Source of the DNA: Sphingobium sp.
GTDB lineage: Bacteria; Pseudomonadota; Alphaproteobacteria; Sphingomonadales; Sphingomonadaceae
DNA: 64,000 bases
NCBI GenBank assembly: GCA_003248935.1
Contig: QFQF01000001.1
Location: 416,273-480,272, forward strand
Direction of reading: 5' to 3'
This document shows, one piece after another, positions 24,922 through 34,872 of this stretch (positions are counted from its first letter, which is position 1; each line of letters opens with the position of its first letter). A program made the translations under genes and the position numbers. Under the pieces are notes generated by a model. That model saw only the letters and a list, made by a program, of their open reading frames with translations. It was not told the DNA's origin and did not search any database.

Positions 24922-25722
24922 TCAGGCATCCGATCCGGCGGCCCCCACCCGCTCAAGCGATACGATCTGCTTGGCGATCGCGGTAGCCGTGCGCTTGAGC
25001 GCCTGGACGTAGCGCGCCGCATCGGCGGCCGAAACCCCCCGGCGGAAATAGGTGATGCCGATGGTCGCGGCGACACGCTCGTCCAGCATGATCGGAACCG
25101 CGATCGTCCCGGAATTGCGCGGCTCCGTACCCGGGTCGCGGTCGGCGAAGCCCCGCTCCCGCGCCCGCTTCACCCGCCATTCCAGCCAGCCCTTTTCCCG
25201 GCTCGACAGCAGCGCGCTTTCCCGATCGCCGACCATGGCGCGCAGCATCTCCTGCTCGGACTCGGGACAGAACGCGTAGTAGGCAAGGCCCAGCGCGTTG
25301 GCGAACAGACTGAGGCGCATGTTCAATGTCGCATGAAAAGGCGAAATCGAGCTGTCGTATATCGTGCTGAAACGGATCATCACCGAATCGCCATTGGGAA
25401 TGGCCACGCCGACGGGCCAGTGCAGTTCCCGCGTCAGGGCAATGGCCCATGGCCGCGCCGCCTCGACGACCAGCGGGTCCCCATGGAAACCGCAGCTGAG
25501 CGACTGCACCCGTAACGTCACTGAATAGCCGTTCTGGCGCGGGTCTTTCACGACATAACCGCACTGCATCAGCGTTTGCAGCATCCGCACGATCGTCGGT
25601 TTGGGCAGGCCCGAATCCTTGTGCAGTTGGCCCACCGAGCTCCAGGCGCGGCGGTTCATCAGTTCCAGCAGCATGAACGCGCGGGATACCGCCTGGATAT
25701 TCGAAGCGTTTGCGCCGCTCAT
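24922..25722 (-). CDS. IclR-family transcriptional regulator
   Basis: The 266-residue product has an N-terminal winged helix (QAVSRAFMLLELMNRR through GLPKPTIVRMLQTLM, residues 9-53). An IclR effector domain follows, with the usual C-terminal GTIAVPIM and ATIGITYF strands. IclR proteins respond to small catabolic acids, often aromatic intermediates, as activators or repressors. ATG at 25722 is used because the upstream frame is arginine-rich and lacks homology. It is on the minus strand just below two amidohydrolase genes and is the likely controller of the cluster to its right; palindromes at 27585-27616 are candidate sites. Confidence 0.88.
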   Translation of the reverse strand: MSGANASNIQAVSRAFMLLELMNRRAWSSVGQLHKDSGLPKPTIVRMLQTLMQCGYVVKDPRQNGYSVTLRVQSLSCGFHGDPLVVEAARPWAIALTRELHWPVGVAIPNGDSVMIRFSTIYDSSISPFHATLNMRLSLFANALGLAYYAFCPESEQEMLRAMVGDRESALLSSREKGWLEWRVKRARERGFADRDPGTEPRNSGTIAVPIMLDERVAATIGITYFRRGVSAADAARYVQALKRTATAIAKQIVSLERVGAAGSDA

Positions 25723-25823
25723 CGGTGCCCGGTCTCCCGCCGGATTGACGAAAGGCCGCAGCCTAGGGTCCTGACCCTCCGCTCGCAAGGCGACCGCCTC
25801 TGTCTGCTGCAACACGCCGCCCA

Positions 25824-26666
25824 TCATGGCGCGACAAATCCGAACAGCCGGGACGGATTGTCCCACAGAATGCGGCGGCGATCGGCCGGGTCGGGCACGA
25901 TCCCGTCCAGACATGCGCGCTGCGGCCCGTAGTCGATTCTGCGCCGCGCCCGCACGAACGGCCAGTCCGATCCCCACAGGCACCGGCCGGGCGTGAACGC
26001 GTCGACCAGTGCGGCGGCAAACGGGTGCAGGCTTTCGCTGCTCAGGCCGGAACCGGTCATGCGGAAAAAGGCGGACAGCTTGATATGGGCCTGCCCCTCG
26101 CGGCCATAGGCGAGAAGGTCGGCGAAACCGGGCTGTCCGATCCCCAGGCGAAGGTCCGGTCTGCCGCAATGGTCGATCACGACCGGGCATCCCGATGCGC
26201 GCAGCACCGGCAGTGCGGGAATGATGCTGCTCCCCGCATAGTGCACCTGGACGATCCAGCCCGCTTCCCGCGCAATGGCCAGAGCGCGCGCACCTGCGGC
26301 ACCGAACAGAGACGGGCTTTGCGGAAAGTCGAGATTGAAACGGATGCCGGAAACACCGCCGTCGGCCAGCGCCCTGACCATGCGGTCATCGGCGTGCCCG
26401 GGCAGCAGCGCGACACCCCGGAACCGGCCCTTTCCCCGCGCCAGCGCCTCCAGCAGATAGCTGTTGTCGGTGCCGTATCCGCCCAACGGGTTGACCAGCA
26501 CCGCATGGGACATGCCGTGCGTATCCAGCACGCACGCGAAATCGTCGACGTCGCCCAGTTCGTTCTCTTGCAGATGGAAGGCGGAATCGGCGGCGATCTT
26601 CTGCCGCGTCAGGTCATAGCAGTGCGCGTGGCAGTCGACGGCGGGCAGCGGCGACGACCCGGTCAT
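25824..26666 (-). CDS. Amidohydrolase family protein (PF04909 type), first of three
   Basis: The 280-residue TIM-barrel hydrolase opens with VDCHAHCYD (metal-binding HxH, near residue 12). It has VVIDHCGRPD near 165 and the terminal metal-aspartate segment LWGSDWPFVRAR near 235. The family includes 2-pyrone-4,6-dicarboxylate hydrolase, sugar lactonases and nonoxidative decarboxylases. Its start overlaps the stop of the preceding amidohydrolase (ATGA at 26663-26668), so the two are tightly coupled and may form a complex or act in sequence. The reaction is not known. Confidence 0.83.
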   Translation of the reverse strand: MTGSSPLPAVDCHAHCYDLTRQKIAADSAFHLQENELGDVDDFACVLDTHGMSHAVLVNPLGGYGTDNSYLLEALARGKGRFRGVALLPGHADDRMVRALADGGVSGIRFNLDFPQSPSLFGAAGARALAIAREAGWIVQVHYAGSSIIPALPVLRASGCPVVIDHCGRPDLRLGIGQPGFADLLAYGREGQAHIKLSAFFRMTGSGLSSESLHPFAAALVDAFTPGRCLWGSDWPFVRARRRIDYGPQRACLDGIVPDPADRRRILWDNPSRLFGFVAP

Positions 26667-27535
26667 CAGCCCGCCGCCCCGGCGGGAAAGCCGTACAGGC
26701 GTGCCGGGTTGTCGACCAGCATCCTGTGCCGGACATCCGCATCCTCGACCAGGCCGGGGATCAGGTTGACCAGATCGCGCTCGTCGACATCGACCTTCAA
26801 ATTGGGATGCGGAAAGTCCGTGCCCCACAGGATATGGTCCGGCCTCGCATCCGCGAGGGCCCGGGCAAAGGGCAGGGCCGCGTCGTAGGGACAGGCGCAC
26901 ATGCGTTCCGCGCCGGACAGCTTCACCCAGGCATCCTCCCGGCGCATCAGGTCGATCAGCGTGCGGAAGGCGGGCTGCTCCGTTCCGAGGGACGTGTCGA
27001 CCCGCCCCATATGGTCGATGACGAAGGGCAGCGGCAGCGCGGCGATGACGTCCCGCAACACGAGGATGTCCTCGCCCATGACGTGCAGCACGACATGCCA
27101 GCCGAGCGGAGCGACGCGGGCGATGGTGCGGTCGAACAGTGCCGGGTCGGGATAACCGCCGAGGGATTTGACGAAGTTGAACCGCACGCCCCGCACGCCC
27201 GCCGTCGCCATTTCCTCCAACGCCGCATCGCTGATGCTGTCATCGATCACGGCGACGCCACGATATTGTGCCGGGCGCGACCTCAGCGCATCGATCATCG
27301 CACGGTTGTCGGTTCCGTGCGCGCTGGCCTGGACGATGACCGCGCGCGACACGCCCAGTCGCGTGTGCAAGGCGGCAAGCACCTCCTTGGGTGTTTCCAC
27401 CGGCTCATATTTGCGCGACGGCGCATAGGGAAAGCGATCGGCCGGACCGAACACGTGGCAATGCGTGTCGCAACTTCCCGCCGGCAGGCTGAAGTCGCCC
27501 CTGTCGCCCGCCGCCTGCTCCTTCGTTTCGATCAT
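26666..27535 (-). CDS. Amidohydrolase, 2-pyrone-4,6-dicarboxylate hydrolase (LigI)-like
   Basis: The 289-residue product starts its barrel with CDTHCHVFGPADRFPYAP, the LigI-type opening with the HxH metal pair. FVIDHMGRVD near 180 and ILWGTDFPHPN near 240 complete the site. LigI opens the lactone of 2-pyrone-4,6-dicarboxylate in lignin-derived aromatic breakdown. No other lig ring-cleavage gene is seen, so a related lactone is equally possible. It heads the minus-strand pair with the next amidohydrolase and faces a third one across a 144-base divergent gap. Confidence 0.84.
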   Translation of the reverse strand: MIETKEQAAGDRGDFSLPAGSCDTHCHVFGPADRFPYAPSRKYEPVETPKEVLAALHTRLGVSRAVIVQASAHGTDNRAMIDALRSRPAQYRGVAVIDDSISDAALEEMATAGVRGVRFNFVKSLGGYPDPALFDRTIARVAPLGWHVVLHVMGEDILVLRDVIAALPLPFVIDHMGRVDTSLGTEQPAFRTLIDLMRREDAWVKLSGAERMCACPYDAALPFARALADARPDHILWGTDFPHPNLKVDVDERDLVNLIPGLVEDADVRHRMLVDNPARLYGFPAGAAG

Positions 27536-27584
27536 CCGTTCCTCCCATTGGCTTTCACATGGTACGAGGGGCCGCGCCTATGGT

Positions 27585-27616
27585 GGGAAAATTCCCTCCG
27601 TTCCACGATGCGGAAC
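27585..27616. promoter_or_regulatory. Paired inverted repeats, candidate IclR sites
   Basis: GGGAA-AA-TTCCC (27585-27596) and GTTCC-N7-GGAAC (27600-27616) lie in the divergent gap between amidohydrolase genes. IclR-family sites often carry GGAA/TTCC arms. Assignment to the local IclR protein is inference. Confidence 0.4.
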
Positions 27617-27679
27617 GCGCGCCCGCATGTATCGCCTGCCCGGCCGGACGGCGCATGATGCGCCGATGAGAACAGAAGC

Positions 27680-28492
27680 ATGAACCACCCCGCCCCGCCG
27701 TCCATCGATTGTCACGCGCACATCTATACCCGCGCGATGCCACTCGCGCCGGATGCCTGGCATCACCCGCCCGATGACGCGACCGACATACTGTTCCTCG
27801 AAACACTTCGGATGGCGGGGGTCGGCTATGGCGTGCTCGCCGCCGCCAGCCTGTTCGGCGACTATAACGACTATTCCCTCACCGCGACGCGCGCCCATTC
27901 CAACCTGCGCACCACCGTGATCGTGCGGCCCGGCATCGACCGGGGCATCCTGCGCGACATGAACGACGCGGGCGCGGTCGGCATCCGCCTGCAACTGCTG
28001 AACAAACCGATGCCAGACCTTGCGGCGGCCGGCTATCGCGGCTTGTTGCGCGATATCGCGGACCTCGGCTGGCACGTGGAACTGCACGACCACCTCCACC
28101 GGCTGCCGGACCTGATCACAGCGGTGGAGAATGCTGGGCCCGCCATCGTCATCGATCATTTCGCGCGCCCCGCCGATCCCACCGACGTCAACGGGCGAGA
28201 TTTCGCGGCCGTGCTCGACGCGATCGCCCGCGGCCGGACGTGGATGAAGATATCGGCCGGTTTCCGCCTCTCGTCGCGGGACACGGCCACGGCAGTTCTG
28301 GCCGCGGTACAGGGGGTCGCGGGGCAGGAGCGCCTGCTGTGGGGCAGCGACTGGCCGTTCGCCAATTTCGAGGGGCAGGTTGACTATTCCGGCGCCCTTG
28401 CGGCCTACGCCGCGCTGGTTCCCGACCCGGCCGTCAGGACCGCGATCGACCGCAGCGGCCTCGCCTTCTACTTCCCCGATCGTTCCGCCTGA
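27680..28492 (+). CDS. Amidohydrolase family protein, third of three
   Basis: The 270-residue product has SIDCHAHIYT near residue 8 (HxH), AIVIDHFARPAD near 155 and LLWGSDWPFANFEG near 220, the same metal-site order as its two neighbours. N-terminal sequences of the three differ enough to suggest separate substrates rather than recent duplication. The start ATG at 27680 is the first in the frame. Flavin-reductase-domain and MFS genes follow on the same strand, indicating a plus-strand catabolic operon. Confidence 0.83.
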   Translation: MNHPAPPSIDCHAHIYTRAMPLAPDAWHHPPDDATDILFLETLRMAGVGYGVLAAASLFGDYNDYSLTATRAHSNLRTTVIVRPGIDRGILRDMNDAGAVGIRLQLLNKPMPDLAAAGYRGLLRDIADLGWHVELHDHLHRLPDLITAVENAGPAIVIDHFARPADPTDVNGRDFAAVLDAIARGRTWMKISAGFRLSSRDTATAVLAAVQGVAGQERLLWGSDWPFANFEGQVDYSGALAAYAALVPDPAVRTAIDRSGLAFYFPDRSA

Positions 28493-28577
28493 CGAAACGC
28501 CCGGAATTGACAGCACCAATCGCTCGGCCGCCGCGCAACAACGCCCGCCTTGGCATGACGGGACACATAGACGGGCG

Positions 28578-29243
28578 ATGGAACAGATGACGGTGGAAGA
28601 AGGCAGCAGGTTCATTGACCTTATGTCGCAGACGGATTTCAAGCGGGGTATCTTCAACGCCATTATCGCACCCCGGCCGATCGGCTGGATCAGCACGGTG
28701 GACCGGAACGGGGTGGCCAATCTCGCCCCTTATTCCTACTTCAACATCGTCTCCAGCCTGCCGCCTATCCTCGCCTTCTCCTGCAACACGCCGGAGGATC
28801 GCGACGCGAAGGACACGCTCGCCAACGTGCGCGAGAACGGGCAGTTCGTGTACAACATGGCCAGCCTCGACCTTGTCGAGCAGATGAATGCCACCTCCAC
28901 GCCCTTGCCGCCCGGCACCGACGAATTCGATCACGCGGGCCTTGCCAAGGCGCCGTGCGTGCATGTCGCGCCGCCCCGGGTCGCGGCGGCCGCCGTCAGC
29001 CTCGAATGCCGCGTGCTGAAGATCGTGCGCTTCGGCGAGGATGAGGGGGACATCCCCACCCACGTCACCTTCGGCCAGGTCGTCGCCATCCATGTGAAGG
29101 AGCGCTTTCTCGACGAACAGGGCTATTTCAGGACGGAGGCGGCACAACCGGTGGCACGGCTGGGCGGGACGAAATATGCCGTGTCGGCCGAACCGTTCGA
29201 ACTCGCACGCCAGTTCCGCCAGGCGCAGGCCGATCTCTACTGA
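28578..29243 (+). CDS. Flavin-reductase-domain FMN-binding protein
   Basis: The 221-residue product contains the split-barrel flavin reductase domain: FKRGIFNAIIAPRPIGWIST near residue 22, APYSYFNIVSSLPPILAF near 55 and a C-terminal ARLGGTKYAV segment, as in the DIM6/NTAB group. Such proteins bind FMN and may serve an oxygenase partner; none is encoded next to it. The ATG at 28578 is used; 28587 is an alternative. It sits between the third amidohydrolase and an MFS carrier and is likely co-transcribed with both. Confidence 0.85.
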   Translation: MEQMTVEEGSRFIDLMSQTDFKRGIFNAIIAPRPIGWISTVDRNGVANLAPYSYFNIVSSLPPILAFSCNTPEDRDAKDTLANVRENGQFVYNMASLDLVEQMNATSTPLPPGTDEFDHAGLAKAPCVHVAPPRVAAAAVSLECRVLKIVRFGEDEGDIPTHVTFGQVVAIHVKERFLDEQGYFRTEAAQPVARLGGTKYAVSAEPFELARQFRQAQADLY

Positions 29244-29278
29244 TCGCCCGGCCTCATGCATGATATCGGGAGAGTGAC

Positions 29279-30574
29279 GTGACGACCGCGACATATGACG
29301 CTTCATCCGACCGGGCGTTGATGACCCGCATTATGTGGCGGATCATGCCGCTGGCGATCGCCTGTCTGGTCGTATCGACCATAGACCGCACGAACATCGG
29401 CTTCGCCAAGCTTGGCATGCTCGACGATCTGGGCTTTTCCGAGGCGATCTTCGGCTTTGGATCGTCGCTCTTCTACGTCGGCTACGTGCTGTTCGAGATT
29501 CCGAGCGCGATCGCCAACTACCGCTATGGCGCAAGGCTGTGGTTCGCGCGGATCATGATCACCTGGAGCATCGCGACGCTGCTCCTCGCCTTCACCCGGT
29601 CGGCGGAGATCTTCTACCTGCTGCGGTTCCTGCTCGGCGTGGCGGAGGCCGGCCTCTATCCCGCGCTGATCTTCTACCTGACGCTCTGGTTCCCGGAAAA
29701 GGAACGGGCGCGGGCCATGGGCGTTCTCACCCTCGGCAGTGCATTCGGCAATGGCCTCAGCGCACTGATCAGCGGCAGCCTGCTTGACCTCGACGGCCAT
29801 CTCGGCATCAACGGCTGGCAATGGGTGTTCCTCGTCACCGGCGTCCTGCCGATCGTGACGACCGTGCTGGTCCTGCGTTACCTGCCGGATCGTCCGCAGA
29901 GCGCACGCTTCCTGAACGCGGAGGAAAAGGACCAGGTCGCCGCCCTCCTTGGGCCAGCGCAGGGCGGGGCGCATCGCGCCCACGGCATCAGGGTACTGTT
30001 CGACTGGCGCGTCATCGGCTTCGGCATGCTCTACGGCGTCTTCCTGGGCTCGCTTTACGGGGTCAATTACTGGATGCCGACGGTATTGCGCGATTTCGGC
30101 GTGAGCGGCGCGGCCAACGGCGCCATGATCGGCATTCCCTGGGCCGTCGACGCAGTCCTGCTGATGCTGATCATGCCCCGGCTTAAATCCTCCGGTTCGG
30201 TGCTGTGGGCGCTCCTGCTCCTGTCGCTGGTCGCCATCGTCAGCTTCGGCGCGGCGGCATCGTGGGGTGGGCTGATGCTCAAGGTTTCCGCCCTGCTGTT
30301 CGGCATTCCGGCGATCTCGCTCTGCATCGCCTGTTTCTGGACCATTCCCGTCCGCTATTTCTCCGGAGCGCATGCGGCAGCGGCGATCGGCGCGATCAGC
30401 ATGGTGGGCAATCTGGGTGGCGTCGCGACGCTGAACCTGATGCCCGCGATCGGCACGCATCTCGGCTCCCCCGCGCTCGCTTTGTGGGTGCCCAGCATCG
30501 GCATGCTGTCGATCGCGCTCTGGTCGGCATGGCTGATCGCGCGGGAGCGGTCCGTGCAAGTCCAGGCCATCTGA
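29279..30574 (+). CDS. MFS transporter, anion:cation symporter (ACS) type
   Basis: The 431-residue carrier has 12 hydrophobic helices. The early STIDRTNIGFAKLGM segment and loop FPEKERARAMGV near 140 are typical of ACS-family carriers for phthalate, hydroxyphenylacetate, tartrate or hexuronate. A GTG at 29279 follows GGGAGAGTGAC. It should import an organic anion that the nearby amidohydrolases and aldolase act on. Confidence 0.88.
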   Translation: MTTATYDASSDRALMTRIMWRIMPLAIACLVVSTIDRTNIGFAKLGMLDDLGFSEAIFGFGSSLFYVGYVLFEIPSAIANYRYGARLWFARIMITWSIATLLLAFTRSAEIFYLLRFLLGVAEAGLYPALIFYLTLWFPEKERARAMGVLTLGSAFGNGLSALISGSLLDLDGHLGINGWQWVFLVTGVLPIVTTVLVLRYLPDRPQSARFLNAEEKDQVAALLGPAQGGAHRAHGIRVLFDWRVIGFGMLYGVFLGSLYGVNYWMPTVLRDFGVSGAANGAMIGIPWAVDAVLLMLIMPRLKSSGSVLWALLLLSLVAIVSFGAAASWGGLMLKVSALLFGIPAISLCIACFWTIPVRYFSGAHAAAAIGAISMVGNLGGVATLNLMPAIGTHLGSPALALWVPSIGMLSIALWSAWLIARERSVQVQAI

Positions 30575-30754
30575 GCGGCACTATGTGACAGACTGTGACT
30601 GCGCGTTCCGCATCCTGAAACTCTCCCGACTATCCGGTGAGCAGGCGGGAGGTCTCTCCTAGACTCCCCTCACGGTTCGTCGGCAAGCCCACAAGGTCCG
30701 CGCAGCGGAAAGGGCCTTACCGGCTGTCCGAAATCAACGGCTGGGAGGGTGCAC

Positions 30755-33565
30755 ATGAAAAAGGGATTGTTGCTGTTCGCGTCGTCGCTGGCGATATCCG
30801 GCGCCGCATCGGCGCAGGAAGCGGCCACGCCGCCCGCTCCCGCGCAGCAGGCGGGGGATGAGGCGGCAACGCAGCCGAAGACCGGCGATATCGTCGTCAC
30901 GGGCTCACGGCTCAGCGCCAGTGGCTATACCGCGCCCTCGCCCACGACGGTGATCGGCAAGGACGCGATCGAGCAGCGCGCACCCGCGCAGGTGTCCGAT
31001 CTCACCGACCGCCTGCCCTCGGTGCGCCTGAGTTCCGGTGCGCAGCAGTCGCAACGCTTCTTCAACACCGGCGCCGCTCCCATCGACCTGCGTGGCTTCG
31101 GTCCGGGGCGCACGCTGACGCTTGTGGACGGAAACCGCTTCGCCAGCGGGACGGTCGATTCCAATCTCATCCCGGTCAACCTGATCGAGCGGGTCGACAT
31201 CGTGACTGGCGGCGCCTCTGCCGCCTACGGATCGGATGCGGTGGCGGGGGTCGTCAACTTCGTCCTGCGCAAGCGCATCGAGGGGTTTCGCGCCTCCGTC
31301 CAGTCCGGCTTCAGCGAGGAAGGCGACGCGTCCGAGCGGGTGTTCAACCTTGCCTTCGGCTCCGCCTTCGCCGGTGGACGCGGCCATTTCGTCGTCGGCT
31401 TCGACTATGCCGACAATGACGGCGTGCCGGCGATCGGCTCGCGCGACTGGGGACAGCGCAACCCCTATCTGGTGTCGAACGGCCTCACGCGCGCGGCCGG
31501 TGTGCCCGCGCAATCGTTCGCGACCGACGTGACCTATTCCCGCCAGAGCACCGGCGGCCTTGTCTTTTCCGGTCCGCTTGCCGGTACCGCCTTCGGTCCG
31601 GGCGGTGTCCCTTACCGCTTCCAATATGGACAGGTTCTCACCAGCCTGATGATCGGCGGGGAGAATGAGCAGGGAAATCCCAACGGCAACGCGCCACTGC
31701 TTACGCCGACCAGCCGCCGCGTCGGCCTTGTGCGCGCGGAATATGCGCTGACCCCTGACCTGACCGTGTTTGCCGAGGGGAACTACGGTTACACGAAGAC
31801 GGACAGCTATACCGGTTTCTATCAGGGAACTGCGATCATCGGCATCGACAATCCCTATCTTCCCGCCGCGACGCGCGCCGCGATGCAGAGCGCCGGGGTC
31901 AGCACGGTCACCGTCGGCCGGTTGCTCGCCGACTATGGCGGGTCGCGCAACTATTCGACGCATGAAACGGTGCGGGCGCTGGTCGGGCTTGAGGGGAAGC
32001 TGCTCGACAGCTTCACCTGGGACGTGACGGCACAGTACAGCCAGACCGACAATCTGGGTCAGGTGAAGGACGTGCTGGTCGGCAACTTCCTTGCGGCCGT
32101 CAACGCCGTCACCGGTCCGGACGGAAAGCCCGCCTGCGGGCCGGTCCTCACCAATCCCAATCTCACCGACGCGACGCGCCGGGCACAGGTGCAGCCGGGC
32201 TGTGTCCCGCTGAACATCTTCGGCCTCGGTTCGCCGTCGGACGCGGCCCTCGACTACGTCACCGGCCACGGCGGTTCGGTGAGCAGTTCGCTCAACCAGC
32301 TCTGGAACGGCGCGGTGAACCTGCGCGGCTCGCCGTTCTCCACCTGGGCGGGCCCGGTCCAGATCGCGATCGGCGGCGAATGGCGCAAGGAGGCGATCGA
32401 CACCCGCGCCAACGCCTTGTCCCTGCAATCGGCATGGAACGCCTCGAACGGCGGCCAGTATTCCGGATCGTTCAACGTCAAGGAGGCCTATACCGAAGTG
32501 GGCCTGCCGCTGGCGGCGGGCCTTCCCTTCGCCAATGCGCTCGACCTCAATGGCGCGTTCCGCATCACCGACTACAGCACCAGCGGTGTCGTCCACACCT
32601 GGAAGGTCGGCGGCACGTGGGAACCCGTGGAGGGGCTCCGCCTGCGCACGACGCGATCGCGCGACATCCGCGCGCCTACGCTCGCTAACCTCTACGCCTT
32701 CGGCGGGCCGGGCGGATGCTGCAACATCACCAATCCGTTCAACGGAGAGAATGGTCGCCTCAGCACCGCCGCAACCGGCAATCCGAAACTTCAGCCGGAA
32801 ATCGCTGACACGGTCACTGCCGGCGTCGTCCTTGCACCGAAATGGGCATGGGCGCGCTGGTTCCGCGCATCGGTCGACTATTATCAGATCAAGCTGAAGG
32901 ACGCGATCACGACGGTCAACGGCGTCGACATCATCAACCGCTGCGCGCAGGGGCAACAGGAATATTGCGAGGCCATCGTCTTCGACAATTCCACGTTCGG
33001 CATCGCCTATGTCCGGCAGCAGCCGTTCAACCTCAATCGCCTGCTGCGGCGCGGCGTCGACCTGTCGACGGACATGAACTTCGACCTGTCCGACCGGACG
33101 AAGCTGGAGGTGACGGCGCGGGCGACCAGGGCGATCGCCGTGCGGACGTACGATCGCGGTACGGTGATCGAGCGGGCGGGCTCCATCCAGGGTGACGGCG
33201 TGCCCAAATGGGCGGGCACGCTCGACGTCTCGCTGCGCAACGGACCGTTTCGTACGACGGTCAGCGCACGCTATTTCTCTCAGTCGAAGTTCGACGCGAC
33301 GATGGTCGGGCCGGAGGACGAGGGGTACGCGCCGACGCTCGCGAATTCGCTCGACACGAACCGCGCGCCCGCGCGTACCTATTTCGATCTCTACACCGAA
33401 TACACGCTGCGCGCGGGGAACACCGCCTTCACCCTGTTCGGCCAGGTCCAGAACCTGCTGGACAAGGATCCGTGGCTCTATGCGTCGACCAGCATCACCT
33501 CGGGCGGCAATCCCTATGACCTCATCGGCCGCCGCTTTCGCGTCGGCGTGCGGGTGAACCGGTGA
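30755..33565 (+). CDS. TonB-dependent receptor (catabolic cluster)
   Basis: The 936-residue product has a signal peptide ending GAASAQE, the TonB box GDIVVTGSRLS near residue 47, a plug with VDIVTGGASAAYGSDAVAGVVNFVL near 150-172, read as one conserved block, and a long barrel ending FRVGVRVNR. The GGASAAYGSDA motif marks the large Xanthomonas/sphingomonad receptor class. The ATG at 30755 follows GGGAGGG; a GTG six bases before is less likely. A serine hydrolase gene begins 38 bases after the stop, suggesting that receptor and hydrolase act on the same substrate. Confidence 0.9.
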   Translation: MKKGLLLFASSLAISGAASAQEAATPPAPAQQAGDEAATQPKTGDIVVTGSRLSASGYTAPSPTTVIGKDAIEQRAPAQVSDLTDRLPSVRLSSGAQQSQRFFNTGAAPIDLRGFGPGRTLTLVDGNRFASGTVDSNLIPVNLIERVDIVTGGASAAYGSDAVAGVVNFVLRKRIEGFRASVQSGFSEEGDASERVFNLAFGSAFAGGRGHFVVGFDYADNDGVPAIGSRDWGQRNPYLVSNGLTRAAGVPAQSFATDVTYSRQSTGGLVFSGPLAGTAFGPGGVPYRFQYGQVLTSLMIGGENEQGNPNGNAPLLTPTSRRVGLVRAEYALTPDLTVFAEGNYGYTKTDSYTGFYQGTAIIGIDNPYLPAATRAAMQSAGVSTVTVGRLLADYGGSRNYSTHETVRALVGLEGKLLDSFTWDVTAQYSQTDNLGQVKDVLVGNFLAAVNAVTGPDGKPACGPVLTNPNLTDATRRAQVQPGCVPLNIFGLGSPSDAALDYVTGHGGSVSSSLNQLWNGAVNLRGSPFSTWAGPVQIAIGGEWRKEAIDTRANALSLQSAWNASNGGQYSGSFNVKEAYTEVGLPLAAGLPFANALDLNGAFRITDYSTSGVVHTWKVGGTWEPVEGLRLRTTRSRDIRAPTLANLYAFGGPGGCCNITNPFNGENGRLSTAATGNPKLQPEIADTVTAGVVLAPKWAWARWFRASVDYYQIKLKDAITTVNGVDIINRCAQGQQEYCEAIVFDNSTFGIAYVRQQPFNLNRLLRRGVDLSTDMNFDLSDRTKLEVTARATRAIAVRTYDRGTVIERAGSIQGDGVPKWAGTLDVSLRNGPFRTTVSARYFSQSKFDATMVGPEDEGYAPTLANSLDTNRAPARTYFDLYTEYTLRAGNTAFTLFGQVQNLLDKDPWLYASTSITSGGNPYDLIGRRFRVGVRVNR

Positions 33566-33603
33566 TCCCCCGTCAACGAAGCCATCCAGGAAAGGAGTTA
33601 TCG

Positions 33604-34860
33604 ATGAAAGCCAGTCTCGCGCGGGTCGCACTTCCCCTGATGCTCGGCGCCGCACTTGCCGGCCCGGTCGTCGCGCAGCAGGGCGCTGCCCCCGCACCGG
33701 CCGCGGCGGAAGCAGCCTCTGGCACCGAACCGTCCGCCGCCATCCTCGAACTGCGCCGCCGTTTCCTCGATCCCGGTTTCATGGCGCTGGCCTTCCACAA
33801 TATGGACGGCATTTTCGCGACCCAGGCGGTGGAGAACGGACAGCGGAGCCATGCCCTGCCCCGCGCCGAACGGCCCCTCGATTTCACGTACGATGTCGAC
33901 GGCCGCCCGATCCCGGCGGAGGACGTGCTCGAGCGGACGTTCACCAACGCGCTGATGATCGTCCGCGACGGCAAGGTCGTCTACGAACGCTATCGCAATT
34001 TCACCGATGAACGCACACGGTTCACGTCGATGTCGATGTCGAAGTCTATCACCTCGATCCTGATCGGCATCGCCGTCGATCAGGGCGCGATCCGGTCGAT
34101 CGATGACCAGATCACCACCTACGTCCCGGAACTGAAGGGGACGCCCTATGACGGTGTCACGATCCGCGATGCTCTGGAGATGAAGACCGGCGTCGATCGT
34201 TCCGACGGCGATCAGTTGAAGGCCGGGTCCGAAGGCGCCGCGCGCCGCGAGCAGATACTGGTGCGCAACGCGCTTCCTGCCGTCGATGAGGCGTTCATGA
34301 TCAGGCGGAAGGCGGAACCGGGCAAGACGTTCGACTATTCGACCCTCAACGTCACCATTCTCGGCTGGGTGCTGGAGAAGGCGACGGGACAGCCGATCAC
34401 CGCATTCACCAGCCGCCATCTCTGGCAGCCGATGGGCGCGGAGGCGCCGGCATACTGGATGGCTGACGGGCCCGGCGCGAAGGGCCGCCCGCTGACCGGC
34501 ATGGGCTACAACGCGACGATGCGCGACTATGCCAGGATAGGAATGATGATGCTCGATCAGGGGCGCGCGAACGGGCGGCAGGTCGTCTCGCGCAAATGGG
34601 TGAGCGAGACCACCGGCGGCCCGCATCCGGCCATCGCGCCCGGCGCCTCGCGGGGCTATCAGTTCCTCTGGTGGACCGTCCCTGGCATGCCCGCCTACAT
34701 GGCGGACGGCCTTGCCGGTCAGTATATCTATATCGATCCGCCCACCCGTACCGTCATCGTCAAGCTGAGCTACGTCCCGCTCACCAGCCGCCAGACGGGG
34801 GAAGAAACATCGGCCTTCTTCCGTGCCGCCTGTGCGTGGGCCGCCCGTCAGGGCCGCTGA
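33604..34860 (+). CDS. Periplasmic serine hydrolase, class-C beta-lactamase family
   Basis: The 418-residue product has a signal peptide ending VVAQQ. The SxxK catalytic pair is S144-M-S-K147 in TSMSMSKSITSIL. A Tyr-containing FDYSTLNVTILG segment lies near 250, and FLWWTVPGMPAY near the C terminus. This fold includes 6-aminohexanoate-dimer hydrolases, esterases and true class C lactamases; an amidase or esterase role is more likely beside a TonB receptor in a catabolic cluster. AGGAG lies before the ATG. Confidence 0.87.
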   Translation: MKASLARVALPLMLGAALAGPVVAQQGAAPAPAAAEAASGTEPSAAILELRRRFLDPGFMALAFHNMDGIFATQAVENGQRSHALPRAERPLDFTYDVDGRPIPAEDVLERTFTNALMIVRDGKVVYERYRNFTDERTRFTSMSMSKSITSILIGIAVDQGAIRSIDDQITTYVPELKGTPYDGVTIRDALEMKTGVDRSDGDQLKAGSEGAARREQILVRNALPAVDEAFMIRRKAEPGKTFDYSTLNVTILGWVLEKATGQPITAFTSRHLWQPMGAEAPAYWMADGPGAKGRPLTGMGYNATMRDYARIGMMMLDQGRANGRQVVSRKWVSETTGGPHPAIAPGASRGYQFLWWTVPGMPAYMADGLAGQYIYIDPPTRTVIVKLSYVPLTSRQTGEETSAFFRAACAWAARQGR

Positions 34861-34872
34861 CCGGCGAACGCC

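Noticed and set aside
30905..33697. Long minus-strand open frame opposite the TonB gene at 30755
   Set aside because: Low-complexity basic/acidic composition without motifs, whereas the plus strand encodes a clear receptor.
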